A stretch of 64,000 nt of DNA. Origin: Microthrix sp041394405. Its GTDB lineage: Bacteria > Actinomycetota > Acidimicrobiia > Acidimicrobiales > Microtrichaceae. Location: assembly GCA_041394405.1 (NCBI GenBank), contig JAWKIF010000006.1, positions 744,001 to 808,000 of the forward strand. Reading direction: 5' to 3'. The notes below the pieces were generated by a model. That model did no database searches and was not told the DNA's origin. It saw only the letters and a list, made by a program, of their open reading frames with translations. Of this stretch, positions 25,422 to 34,175 are shown piece by piece (positions within the stretch are counted from its first letter, which is position 1; each line of letters opens with the position of its first letter). The translations under genes were made by a program, and so were the position numbers.

Positions 25422-27533
25422 GTGAGGATCGTCCGCTACACAGATCCGGTCATCGAAGGACTTGATCTGTGGTTTCATCCCCGTTTGACCGTGGTGTCGG
25501 GTCTGCCCGACCCGGTCCGCGAGCGCTTGGCGGCCACGCTGGCCGCCATCCCGAGGGGAACCGAGCCGGTCGGCCGCGGCCTCATGGAGGTGCACGGCGT
25601 TCGTCTGGACCTCACGCTGGAGAACCTGGAGCTGCTGGGATGCGACCGCGACATCGATGCGGTCCTCACCGCCGATGAGCTGCCCGGCGCGCCCGGGAGC
25701 GATGAGGACCCCGACGAGGCGCTGACCGCGGCCCAGGGTGATCTTCGCGACGCGGACGAGCAATACCGTCAGGTGCAACAGTCGGCGGCCGAGACGCGGC
25801 GCCAGCTGGATGACCTCTACGACGAGCAGGTGACGCTGTCCCGTCAGATCGACGGCGCACGCGGAGGGCTCGATTCCTTCGCCGAGGCCAACCTGTTCGC
25901 CGCCGAAGAGGAGCTCGCCAGCTTGCGTCGGGCGGCCTCGGAGGTCGGGGATGTCGACGGCGACCTCGCCGAGCAGGCGGCGGCGGCCGACATCCTCGAT
26001 CGCCGCATCTCCGAGGCGGCGACGGCGCGCGACCTGTTGGCCCATACCGACCCCGAGCCGGTTCGCACCGCCTACCGGGCCCTGAAGCTGGCGCTGGAGC
26101 CCTCACGCGTGCCCGACCCGGTGGCCCAGCGCTTGGCCGACGAGTTGGCTCAGGCCGACGCCCGACGGCGTCAGGCGCTGGTGGCCGGTGGGCACGAAGC
26201 CGCCTTCTCCCGGGCCTCGGCCCGCCGCCAGATGGCCGTGTCCGCAGTGATGGAGGCCGAGCGCGAGCAGCGGGCTCCCAAGCTGTCGCCGGCGCTGGTC
26301 GAAGAGCTGGAATCCGTTCGCGACGAGTACTTCGCCGCGGAGCGGAGCGGCAAGCGGTCGTTGGGCAAGTCCCGACGGATGACCTCGCTGAAGCACCGCC
26401 AAGACGAACTGCTGGACCAGCTGGGGTTCGTCAGTTGGCAGGCGTACCTGCTGGGGGTCACCGACGATCCGACTGCCTTGGAGCGCCAGCAGCGCCATCG
26501 GGAGGCGCGAGCGGCGCTGGCCGAGGCCGAGGGCATGGTGCATCAGACCAACGCGGCCCGACGCAACGACCCGGTGGTGAAGGCCTCACAGGACGAGGTG
26601 GACCGGCTGTCCGAGCAGGCCCGGCAGCTGCTGGGCCGGGACGTCACCGATCTGGAAGGGGCGCTGCGCAGCCGCACCATCGAGGCACAGGCCGAGGGGG
26701 TCGACCAGGCTGCCCAGCAGCTGTCACGTGCCTTGGCCGTCGTGGGTGTCCAGCCGGCGGGTTCGCCCGCCGAGCTCGAGGGCCAGGCACGCACCTGGCT
26801 GGTGGCACGCGAGCGCCTCACCGAGGAACTGGAGGAGCGCGACGAGGAACTGGTGGCGCTCCGCACCGAGCGCAAGCTGCTGGGTGAGCGCATTGCCCGC
26901 CTGACGGCGGCAGCCAGCCAACAGCAGCCGGAGGCAGCGTTCGAGAGCGAGCTGGCCGAGGCTCAGGATCGCATCGCCCGGGCGGGCGAGCGCTTGTCGA
27001 GCCACCGGGATGCGGTGGCCCGTCTCTCCGAGCTTCGGGCCCGCGACGAACTGCTGCGGGGGCACCACGATGAGCTCACGCGGCAGCTTCAGGAGCGCGA
27101 GCGCCTGGTGGCGCATGCCGCCGAGGTGCGCCACGAGATCCGCACTCGCCTGTCCCAGCTGGAGGAGCAGGTTCAGCTGCGGGTGACCAACGGGGCGCCC
27201 GATCGTCGCCAGGCCGGCGATGGCCCAGGCGCCGTGGAGTGGTACGTCTTGGCCCGGCTGGCCCAGCAGCGTTCGGTGTCGTATGCGGGCTCGGTGCCCA
27301 TGGTGGTCGACGACGCGTTCGCCGGGCGCGAGTTTGGGGACCTGGGCTCGGTCCTGGGTCGCCTCGAACGCATGGCCGAGGCCGTGCAGGTGATCTGGCT
27401 CACCGATGACTCGGGCGTGCGGCGGTGGGCCGACGAGCTGAGCGACTCGGTGGCCGACGTCATCGATTTCGCAGCCCCCGGTCCCGGCGGCCAGCAGGAC
27501 GCCGAGGAGCATCCGGTACCGTTGCTCGGGTGA
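25422..27533 (+). CDS. SMC/RecF-like coiled-coil protein lacking a Walker A motif
   Basis: 703 residues from GTG 25422. The N-terminus, GLDLWFHPRLTVVSGLPDPV, lines up with the SMC/RecN start, but the GxxGxGKS/T loop is replaced by SGLPDPVRERLAATLAAI, with no Gly-Lys-Ser. Residues about 100-610 are long Ala/Glu/Arg/Gln coiled coils broken near the middle. The C-terminal head keeps a Walker B-like SVPMVVDDAFAG and a switch-like VIWLTDDSG. So the overall SMC plan is present but ATP binding by the canonical loop is not possible. It could be a scaffold or work with a separate ATPase. It overlaps the ROK kinase by four bases. I know no named family for it. Confidence 0.7.
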   Translation: MRIVRYTDPVIEGLDLWFHPRLTVVSGLPDPVRERLAATLAAIPRGTEPVGRGLMEVHGVRLDLTLENLELLGCDRDIDAVLTADELPGAPGSDEDPDEALTAAQGDLRDADEQYRQVQQSAAETRRQLDDLYDEQVTLSRQIDGARGGLDSFAEANLFAAEEELASLRRAASEVGDVDGDLAEQAAAADILDRRISEAATARDLLAHTDPEPVRTAYRALKLALEPSRVPDPVAQRLADELAQADARRRQALVAGGHEAAFSRASARRQMAVSAVMEAEREQRAPKLSPALVEELESVRDEYFAAERSGKRSLGKSRRMTSLKHRQDELLDQLGFVSWQAYLLGVTDDPTALERQQRHREARAALAEAEGMVHQTNAARRNDPVVKASQDEVDRLSEQARQLLGRDVTDLEGALRSRTIEAQAEGVDQAAQQLSRALAVVGVQPAGSPAELEGQARTWLVARERLTEELEERDEELVALRTERKLLGERIARLTAAASQQQPEAAFESELAEAQDRIARAGERLSSHRDAVARLSELRARDELLRGHHDELTRQLQERERLVAHAAEVRHEIRTRLSQLEEQVQLRVTNGAPDRRQAGDGPGAVEWYVLARLAQQRSVSYAGSVPMVVDDAFAGREFGDLGSVLGRLERMAEAVQVIWLTDDSGVRRWADELSDSVADVIDFAAPGPGGQQDAEEHPVPLLG

Positions 27534-28525
27534 GCGTCCAGCCCAGGGGGCCGTTGATCGGTATCGACCTGGGTGGCACCAAGCTGGCGGGTGGTGTGGT
27601 GGTGCTGGGCGGCGATGGTGAGCCGAGGCTGCTCATCGAGGAGCGGGTGCCGACCCCCGCCACGGCCGACGAACTCGTCGAGGCCATGCAAGCCATGGTG
27701 CTGCACCTGTGTGCAGCGGCACCGGAGCCTCCCTGCTCGGTCGGTGCTGGGATTGCCGGGCACGTGGGGTTGGACGGCGTCGTCGTGCAGGCCGCCAACA
27801 CCGCCATGGCGGTGGGCGTGGATCTGGCGGGGCCGCTGGCCCGTGCGAGCGGCCTGCCGGTGAGCATCGACAACGATGCCAACGTGGTTGCCATGGTCGC
27901 CCAGCGGGAGGCCGAGACCCACGTCGGCGCCCTGGTGGCCGTGACCTTCGGCACCGGCATCGGTGGCGGATTGGTGCTGGATGGCGCGCTGTGGCGGGGC
28001 GCAGCCGGCCTGGCCGGCGAGCCTGGCCACATGGTGGTGGATGCCGGTGGCCCAAGGTGCCGTTGCGGCCAGTCGGGCTGTTGGGAGGCGGTGGCCTCCG
28101 GCACCGCATTGGGTGCGCTTGCCCGTGCCCACGCCGACGCCCGCGGCGCGCCAGGTCTGCTGCGCCGCGCCGGCCGGGTGGAGTCCCTGGATGGGGAGAT
28201 CGTCGTGGCGGCGTTGCGCGAGGGGGATCCCGATGCCGCCGCCGTGTGGGACTCCTGGACCGGGTGGGTGGCGCTGGGGGTCGCCAACCTGATCCAGCTC
28301 CTCGACCCCGACCTCATCGTGTTGGGAGGCGGCGTGTCGGCCGCAGGCGAGCTGCTCACCCAACCGGTGCTGAAGCATCTCGAAGCGATGTCGGTGGGCC
28401 TTGCGCACCGCCGGTTGCGCCTTCGCTGTGCCCCCGGTGGACCCGCGGCCGGGGTCGTGGGGGCGGCCATCATGGGCCACCTGCGTCGCGGAACCCCCTC
28501 GTCCGGGTCGTCGTCAGGAGGCTGA
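27530..28525 (+). CDS. ROK-family glucokinase-like sugar kinase
   Basis: 331 residues from GTG 27530. LIGIDLGGTKLAGGVVV is the ATP phosphate loop and SIDNDANVVAM contains the catalytic Asp. VTFGTGIGGGLVLDG and GEPGHMVV are sugar-site segments. CRCGQSGCWEAVASG is the ROK zinc motif CxCGxxGCxE. No N-terminal helix-turn-helix is present, so it is an enzyme and not a repressor. It should phosphorylate glucose or a related hexose at C6. It is the last gene of the operon and its tail overlaps the convergent TetR gene by 12 bases. A second ROK gene lies at 43988. Confidence 0.88.
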   Translation: MSVQPRGPLIGIDLGGTKLAGGVVVLGGDGEPRLLIEERVPTPATADELVEAMQAMVLHLCAAAPEPPCSVGAGIAGHVGLDGVVVQAANTAMAVGVDLAGPLARASGLPVSIDNDANVVAMVAQREAETHVGALVAVTFGTGIGGGLVLDGALWRGAAGLAGEPGHMVVDAGGPRCRCGQSGCWEAVASGTALGALARAHADARGAPGLLRRAGRVESLDGEIVVAALREGDPDAAAVWDSWTGWVALGVANLIQLLDPDLIVLGGGVSAAGELLTQPVLKHLEAMSVGLAHRRLRLRCAPGGPAAGVVGAAIMGHLRRGTPSSGSSSGG

Positions 28526-29158
28526 CTGCGGCGCCGCCGAGGCGCCACGGTGCCCCGAGGCCTCGGCGGCGCCGATGCCTTCCAGACAGAACCGGACCAC
28601 CTCGTCGGCGACCTCGGCGGCCGGGCGACCCTCCCGGCGGATGCCTTGGGTGGTCAGCGCTTCGGTGACGGCCAGGAGACACCGGGCGAGGCTGTCGGCG
28701 TTTCCGTCGGGAATGGCGCCCATGGCCGTCGCCTGGCGAAGTTCGGCGACCGCGTCCTCGATGAGCAGCTCTCGAAGCCTGCGGGCATGTGCCCCGAACG
28801 TGGCGTCCCGGTGGGCGAACTCGAACAGCGACGCCAGCTGCTGGTTGGCGGCGGCCCATTCCACCGCGGCGCGAATGCCGGCCGGAATGCGCACCAGCGG
28901 GTCGTCGCTGTCGGACACGGCGGCCAGCTGAGCCAGGCGAAGATCGGTCATGCCCTCGGTCAGGATGTTGCCGAACAGTTCCCGCTTCGACGTGAAGTAC
29001 CAGTAGAAGACGCCCTTGCCGACGCCAATGGAGTCGACGATGTCGGAGATGGAGGTGGCCTGGTAGCCCCGTGCGGCGAAGCACTGGGTGGCCGCATCCA
29101 CCAGCTGCACTCGGCGCTGCTCGCCTCGAGGCGTCAAAACTCGGTCCACCGGCGTCAC
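28514..29158 (-). CDS. TetR-family transcriptional repressor
   Basis: 214 residues from GTG 29158. The reading frame is open to 29239, but a palindromic operator lies at 29169-29184, so a start downstream of it is preferred. The helix-turn-helix is LVDAATQCFAARGYQATSIS plus VGKGVFYWYFTSKRELFGNI, classic TetR. The ligand-binding part has no assignable specificity, though the FAARGY-T-S form is common among fatty-acid and lipid regulators. The operator TTGACC-N4-GGTCAA directly upstream suggests autorepression. glpK ends about 100 bases upstream on the same strand. Confidence 0.85.
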   Translation of the reverse strand: MTPVDRVLTPRGEQRRVQLVDAATQCFAARGYQATSISDIVDSIGVGKGVFYWYFTSKRELFGNILTEGMTDLRLAQLAAVSDSDDPLVRIPAGIRAAVEWAAANQQLASLFEFAHRDATFGAHARRLRELLIEDAVAELRQATAMGAIPDGNADSLARCLLAVTEALTTQGIRREGRPAAEVADEVVRFCLEGIGAAEASGHRGASAAPQSAS

Positions 29159-29168
29159 CGTATCGTTC

Positions 29169-29184
29169 TTGACCGCCCGGTCAA
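29169..29184. promoter_or_regulatory. palindromic operator TTGACC-GCCC-GGTCAA
   Basis: A perfect 6-base palindrome with a 4-base spacer lies 11 bases upstream of the TetR start codon. Size and symmetry are typical of TetR-family sites. Confidence 0.65.
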
Positions 29185-29189
29185 CTTTT

Positions 29190-29223
29190 CGTCCGGTTTG
29201 GGGGCTGCGTGCCTGACCGGACG
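29190..29223 (-). terminator. hairpin downstream of glpK
   Basis: CGTCCGGT (29190-29197) and ACCGGACG (29216-29223) are perfect complements around an 18-base loop, 34 bases past the glpK stop. On the minus strand it is followed by AAAAGTT and then the TetR operator. It may terminate glpK or be a second operator-like repeat. Confidence 0.4.
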
Positions 29224-29257
29224 TTGGCGCAGGGCCCACCCTGGAGCGGCCCGAACC

Positions 29258-30751
29258 TCAACGGCGGGGTTCGTCCCAGTTGCGCGACCGCTCAACCGCA
29301 TCGAGCCACCGGCCGTAGGACTGGTCGGCCTGCTCCGCACTGCCCTCGGTGGCATCGAAGCGGCCGCCCGAGGCCCAGGCGTCCGACACGTCGTCGAGGG
29401 AGTCCCAGTAGCCCTCGGCCAGGCCGGCGAGAAACGCCGCGCCCTGGGCCGTCGTCTCCCGAACCTCCGACCGTTGCACGGGCACTCGAAGCTGGTCGGC
29501 CTGGATCTGCAACAACAGATCGGCGGCTGAGGCGCCCCCGTCGACCCGCAGCTCCGGCAGGGCGGCGCCGGTGGCCGCCGTCATGGCATCGACCACGTCG
29601 CGAGTCTGAAACGCGATCGACTCCAGGACGGCCCTGGCCAGGTGGGCCTTGGTGGAACCCCGCGTGATGCCCAGCACCATTCCCCGGGCATAGGGATCCC
29701 ACCAGGGAGAGCCCAGGCCGGTGAAGGCGGGCACCATGACGACGCCCCCGGAGTCATCCACCGACTCGGCCAATGGGCCGACTTCGGCCGCCTCGTCGAT
29801 GATGTCCAGTCCGTCGCGCAGCCACTGCACGGCGGCGCCGGTCACGAAGATCGAACCTTCCAGCGCATAGGTGATGTCACGATCGGCGGCCCCGGGGAGC
29901 GACCATGCCACCGTGGTGAGCAGCCCATCCACCGGCTCGGGGCGAGTGGATCCGCAATTCATCATGACAAACGACCCGGTGCCGTAGGTGTTCTTGGCCA
30001 TGCCCTCGCGGAAGCATGCCTGACCGAAGAGGGCCGCCTGCTGATCCCCGGCGATACCCGAGATTGGGGTGCCTTCGGGGAGCCCCCGACCCGCGGCGGC
30101 GGTACCAAACCTGCCCGAGGACGGCTGGATCTCCGGCAGGGCGGCGCGGGGCACGCCGAAGAGCTCACACAGCTCGTCGTCCCAGTCGCCGGTGCTGAGG
30201 TCGTAGAGCATCGTGCGGCAGGCGTTGGTGTCGTCGGTGGCGTGGGTGGCTCCGCCGGTGAGGTGCCACAACAGCCACGAGTCGATGGTGCCCACTGCCA
30301 GGTCCGGGCTTCGCTCCACGCCTCCCTCGGTGAACATCCACTCCAGCTTCGAAGCCGAGAAGTAGGGATCCAGCACCAGGCCGGTGCGGGATCGAACCAT
30401 CTCCAGGTGGCCCTGCTCGGCGAGCTGGTCGCAGCGCTGAGCGGTGCGGCGGTCCTGCCAGACGATGGCCCGGTGGAGCGGCTGGCCGGTGCTGCGGCTC
30501 CAGGCAACGACGGTCTCCCGTTGGTCGGTGATGCCCACCGCCGCCACCGGTTCGTCCAGCGAGGCCGTCAGCTCGGTGAGCACCTCGGTGGTGACCGAGG
30601 CGATCTCTGCGGCGTCGTGTTCCACCCAACCCGGGCGCGGGAAATGCTGGGTGAACTCCCGGTAGGCCCAACCGATGGTTCGGGCTCCGCCGTCCAGCGC
30701 CAGGGCCCGCACCCCGGTGGTTCCGGCATCAAGTGCGATGACTACGGACAC
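29258..30751 (-). CDS. glpK: glycerol kinase
   Basis: 497 residues from GTG 30751, the normal length for GlpK. VIALDAGTTGVRALALDGG is the phosphate-1 loop, and WAYREFTQHFPRPGWVEHDA carries the F/YPxPGWVEHD glycerol-site signature. AVGITDQRETVVAW, IVWQDRRT, GTIDSWLLWHLTGG, GIAGDQQAALFGQ and YGTGSFVMMN follow in order. It makes sn-glycerol-3-phosphate from glycerol and ATP, feeding glycolysis and lipid synthesis. It is transcribed away from pfkA across a 73-base gap, with a TetR regulator downstream. No glpF or glpD is adjacent. TAACGT lies eight bases upstream of the GTG without a Shine-Dalgarno. Confidence 0.94.
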   Translation of the reverse strand: MSVVIALDAGTTGVRALALDGGARTIGWAYREFTQHFPRPGWVEHDAAEIASVTTEVLTELTASLDEPVAAVGITDQRETVVAWSRSTGQPLHRAIVWQDRRTAQRCDQLAEQGHLEMVRSRTGLVLDPYFSASKLEWMFTEGGVERSPDLAVGTIDSWLLWHLTGGATHATDDTNACRTMLYDLSTGDWDDELCELFGVPRAALPEIQPSSGRFGTAAAGRGLPEGTPISGIAGDQQAALFGQACFREGMAKNTYGTGSFVMMNCGSTRPEPVDGLLTTVAWSLPGAADRDITYALEGSIFVTGAAVQWLRDGLDIIDEAAEVGPLAESVDDSGGVVMVPAFTGLGSPWWDPYARGMVLGITRGSTKAHLARAVLESIAFQTRDVVDAMTAATGAALPELRVDGGASAADLLLQIQADQLRVPVQRSEVRETTAQGAAFLAGLAEGYWDSLDDVSDAWASGGRFDATEGSAEQADQSYGRWLDAVERSRNWDEPRR

Positions 30752-30824
30752 GGGGTGGGACGTTAGCCGGTGAGCCGTTGGCGGGCCCGTGCCCGTCCTC
30801 TGGTGAATCTGCCAAGCTGGGCGC

Positions 30825-31853
30825 ATGCGCATGGGTCTGCTGACATCCGGTGGCGACTGCCCCGGTCTGAACGCGGTGATCAGGGCAGTGGTTCGCCGGG
30901 TCGACCGTCTCGACGGTGAGGTCATTGGTTTTGCCGATGCGTGGCGGGGCGTTCTGGAGGAGGACTACGAAACGCTCACCGTGGAGCGCTGCCGAGGTCT
31001 GTTGCCTCGGGGTGGCACGGTGCTGGGCACCTCCCGGGTGCAGCCCTACCAGTTCGACGACGGCCCCAAGCGGGTGAAGGAAGTGATGTTCCGCCTGGGC
31101 CTGGACGGCTTTGTGGTGATCGGCGGCAACGGCTCGCTGGCCGCGGCGCGCGACCTGTGCGCCGATGGCGTGCCGTGCGTCGGGGTGCCCAAGACCATCG
31201 ACAACGACGTGTGGGGCACCGACGTCACGTTCGGCTTCGACACCGCCGTCGGGGTGGCCACCGAGGCGATCGACCGGCTGCACACCACCGCAGAGGCTCA
31301 CGAGCGCGTGATGGTGGTGGAGGTGATGGGGCGCGATGTGGGCCACATCGCACTTCACGCCGGCTTGGCCGGTGGGGCGGCCATGATCCTCATCCCCGAG
31401 GTGCCTTTTGAGCTCGATGAGGTGGTGGCGGTGGTGGAGCGCCGTCGCGCCCTGGGCCGCTATGCGTCCATCATCGTGGTGGCCGAGGGTGCCATGCCCA
31501 TGGAAGGCACCATGGAACTCCCCACCTACGAAACCGACGAGTTCGGCCACCGCCGCTTGGGTGGCATCGGCGAGCGGGTCGCCGCAGAGATCGAGGCGCG
31601 CAGCGGCGCCGAGAGCCGCACCACCACCCTGGGCTACGTCGTCAGGGGGGGCACGCCATCTGCCGGGGACCGCGTGTTGGCGACGCGTCTGGGGGTCGCT
31701 GCGGCAAACCTGGCCGCAGCGGGAGCCTGGGGTCGCATGGTTGCCCTGAGTGGCACCGAGATCGTCGACATCGAGCTCGCCGAGGTGGCCGGGCGCCTCA
31801 AGAGGTGCGACGTTGCGCTGTACGACCAGGTTGCCGCCGTCTTCTTCAGCTGA
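30825..31853 (+). CDS. pfkA: 6-phosphofructokinase, group III type (ATP or PPi dependent)
   Basis: 342 residues. MGLLTSGGDCPGLNAVIRAV is the phosphoryl-donor loop. FVVIGGNGSLAAARDL stands where most enzymes have GGDGS or GGEGT, CVGVPKTIDNDVWGTDVTFG has the fructose-6-phosphate/catalytic Asp region, and EVMGRDVGHIALHAGL follows. The Lys in PKTIDND is the residue found in pyrophosphate-using and group III enzymes (ATP-type enzymes have Gly there), whereas the Gly after GGN fits ATP. Donor specificity is therefore ambiguous. The Asn replacing the usual acidic residue is notable. It catalyses the committed step of glycolysis and is divergent from glpK. Confidence 0.92.
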   Translation: MRMGLLTSGGDCPGLNAVIRAVVRRVDRLDGEVIGFADAWRGVLEEDYETLTVERCRGLLPRGGTVLGTSRVQPYQFDDGPKRVKEVMFRLGLDGFVVIGGNGSLAAARDLCADGVPCVGVPKTIDNDVWGTDVTFGFDTAVGVATEAIDRLHTTAEAHERVMVVEVMGRDVGHIALHAGLAGGAAMILIPEVPFELDEVVAVVERRRALGRYASIIVVAEGAMPMEGTMELPTYETDEFGHRRLGGIGERVAAEIEARSGAESRTTTLGYVVRGGTPSAGDRVLATRLGVAAANLAAAGAWGRMVALSGTEIVDIELAEVAGRLKRCDVALYDQVAAVFFS

Positions 31854-31860
31854 CCGGTGG

Positions 31861-32526
31861 CTACGTCGCGGCCCCGGGGCAGGAGGCCGTGAGCTGAGCC
31901 TGGGCCTCGCTGAGCGTCTCCATGTCGGCAGCCGCCAGTACCTCCGGTTCCAGCTCTCTGGGCTCCACGAGCGCGTCCAGGAAGTCGCATGGCGTCACGA
32001 TGGTTCGGGCGCCCTCGGCCGTCGAGACCGAGGCACGCTGGCCGTCGATGGAGAAGCTGAACTTTCGCTCCGGGTCGTATTGAAGGCCCACGCCCAGCAC
32101 GATCTGGCCGATGGCCGTGGTTCGTTTGGCGCCATCGGCCTGGGCGAAGCTGCCGGACAGGTCGATGGCGATGACGCCGTCGGCCCGGACGGTGCCCGAC
32201 ACCATCTCGGTGTCGCGTGGGATGGCCGTGGTGATGCCGGCGGCGACCTCGCCGTCGGTCGGGTCGGCAAGCGTGGCGCTGGTGATGCCCGCCACCGAGA
32301 CCGAGTCGACCTCTCGAGGCACCGGGACGAGGTCCGAGGTGCCGGCCACGAGGAACACGGAGGCGGGCTTGTTGCCGCCGTTGGCCTGGGGCGCTGCGCT
32401 GCTGGGGAGTTGCGCCTCGCCGACCAGGTCGGCGGGAAGCGCCCGGGGCTCGGGGTCGGGATCGACGCCGCAGGCGGAGGCCGCCAGACCCGCCAGCACC
32501 ACACAACACAGCAGCACCCGTTGCAT
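31861..32526 (-). CDS. GerMN-domain lipoprotein, short LpqB-like partner of MtrAB
   Basis: 221 residues from ATG 32526. The signal peptide VLLCCVVLAGLAASAC ends in a lipobox, so the mature protein is a membrane-anchored lipoprotein. The body (about 60-205) fits a GerMN domain: a secreted alpha/beta module with VFLVAGTSDLVPVPREV, TAIGQIVLGVGLQYDP and KFSFSIDGQRASV. Third gene of the mtrA-mtrB unit, 64 bases after mtrB. In other actinobacteria that place is taken by LpqB, about 580 residues, with GerMN plus a C-terminal beta-propeller. This version stops after GerMN. It probably modulates MtrB from outside. Confidence 0.75.
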   Translation of the reverse strand: MQRVLLCCVVLAGLAASACGVDPDPEPRALPADLVGEAQLPSSAAPQANGGNKPASVFLVAGTSDLVPVPREVDSVSVAGITSATLADPTDGEVAAGITTAIPRDTEMVSGTVRADGVIAIDLSGSFAQADGAKRTTAIGQIVLGVGLQYDPERKFSFSIDGQRASVSTAEGARTIVTPCDFLDALVEPRELEPEVLAAADMETLSEAQAQLTASCPGAAT

Positions 32527-32590
32527 GCTGTTGCCCGTTCGGGCTGGGCGATCATGCCGCCGCAGCGGTGGCGAGCAGGGAGTCATGACC

Positions 32591-34165
32591 TCATAATTCA
32601 ACCACTCGCAGGCCGGCCGCGGGCGGCACCTTGGGGAGCTCGAGGGCGAAACGGGCCCCTTCCTTGCCATCGGGCCGATCGGTGACCTCCACCCGTCCGC
32701 CCATCAACCGGGCGTGCTCGGCCACCAAGGCCAGCCCCAGGCCCACGCCCGAACCCGCACCGCGACGTCCGCCCTGGACCCCGCGGCTGAACCGCTCGAA
32801 GATCAGCTCGCGTTCGTCGGGCGGAACCCCGGGACCGGAGTCGATGACGGCGATGGCGACCGTGTGGTCGTCGGCAACCACCTCGACACGGTCGGCACCT
32901 CCGCCGTACTTGTCGGCGTTGTCGATGAAGTTGGCGAGGATGCGCACCACGCGCACCTTGTCCAGCTCCATGAGCTCGGAGTCCAATGCGTCGTCGGCCA
33001 CCACCGGCAGGTCGCCGTCGGCGATGTCGCTGACCGCCCGTCGGACCAGCCCCATCAGGTTCACCTCGTCCAACTCCAGGCGCACCGCACCGGCGTCGAA
33101 CCGCGAGATCTCCAACAGGTCCTCCACCAACTGGGTGAAGCGCACCAGATCGGATTCCAGGAGATCCAGCGCCTTGCGGGGCCGTTCGGGCAGCTGGTCG
33201 GCCGCACGGGCCAGCACGTCGACCGAAGCATTGATGGTGGTCAGCGGGGAACGCAGCTCGTGGCTGACGTCCGAGGCGAACTGGGCGTCCCGGTCAATGC
33301 GGTGCTGGAGGTTGGCCACCATGCCGTTGAACGAGCTCACCAGCGGGCCGAGTTCGGGGTCCTCGGCATAGTCGGCCGCATTCAGCCGGGTCTCCAGGTG
33401 GCCCTCGGCGATGCGACCCGCAGCCTCGCCCACCATGATCAGCGGCCGCAGCGCCCGGCGGCTTGCCCACCAGCCCAGCGCCGTGCCGGCCAGCGTCGCA
33501 ACGGAGCCAACCAGTATCAGGATGATGGCCTGGGACTGCACCGCACTGGAGATGTCGTCGATGGCATTGAGCTCGAAGTAGGCGCCGCCCGATTCCGGGA
33601 GGGGGATGCCGACGGCGCTGTAGAGCGTCTGTCCGGCCTCGATTCGCATGACCGCCGGCTTGGCGTCCCACACCGCACGGGTCACGAGGCTCTGGGGCAG
33701 GTCGGCCTCCTCCACGTCACCAGTGAAGAACGTGCGCACCTCCCGCTCGCCGGAGGCGGGTTGGTTGCGCAACATGAGGAACTGGGGCCCCTGCGCCGGA
33801 ATGTCACTCACGACCGGGTTGAGGTCGGCGTCGACTGCCTGGTTGCGGAGCTGGCCCTCCAGGGTGGCAGCGTTCTCGGCGGTACGTTCGATGGTGCGGC
33901 GCTCGCGTTCGGCCAGCAGGGAGCGCCGCGTGAGGGTGATGGTGGCGGCCCCGATGACGGTGGACAACACCAGCGCCCCGAGCGTGAAGCCGAGGGTGAT
34001 TCGGGCCCGAAGGCCCAGCTGGGATTCGACGGGGGACCGCCGTCGCGCGCCGGGCTCGGGCAGCACCAGCGAACCGGTCGTGCCCGAAGCAGCCGGAGTG
34101 GGGTCCGAGGGCCCGGTGTCGTCGCCGTTGGTGACGCCCGTCGTTCCGGCGCCGTCCAGACTCAT
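32591..34165 (-). CDS. mtrB: MtrB-like membrane sensor histidine kinase
   Basis: 524 residues from ATG 34165, 10 bases past the mtrA stop; an earlier in-frame ATG would overlap mtrA. The first helix is ITLGFTLGALVLSTVIGA and the second AIILILVGSVATLAGTALGW. Between them is an extracytoplasmic sensor of about 150 residues. A HAMP linker follows. FASDVSHELRSPLTTINASV is the phospho-acceptor H-box, NFIDNADKYGGG the N-box and GSGVGLGLALVAEHA the G2-box. MtrB phosphorylates MtrA and controls cell-wall hydrolases, osmotic response and division. The operon order mtrA-mtrB-GerMN lipoprotein supports the name. Confidence 0.88.
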   Translation of the reverse strand: MSLDGAGTTGVTNGDDTGPSDPTPAASGTTGSLVLPEPGARRRSPVESQLGLRARITLGFTLGALVLSTVIGAATITLTRRSLLAERERRTIERTAENAATLEGQLRNQAVDADLNPVVSDIPAQGPQFLMLRNQPASGEREVRTFFTGDVEEADLPQSLVTRAVWDAKPAVMRIEAGQTLYSAVGIPLPESGGAYFELNAIDDISSAVQSQAIILILVGSVATLAGTALGWWASRRALRPLIMVGEAAGRIAEGHLETRLNAADYAEDPELGPLVSSFNGMVANLQHRIDRDAQFASDVSHELRSPLTTINASVDVLARAADQLPERPRKALDLLESDLVRFTQLVEDLLEISRFDAGAVRLELDEVNLMGLVRRAVSDIADGDLPVVADDALDSELMELDKVRVVRILANFIDNADKYGGGADRVEVVADDHTVAIAVIDSGPGVPPDERELIFERFSRGVQGGRRGAGSGVGLGLALVAEHARLMGGRVEVTDRPDGKEGARFALELPKVPPAAGLRVVEL

Positions 34166-34175
34166 GAGGCCAGAC

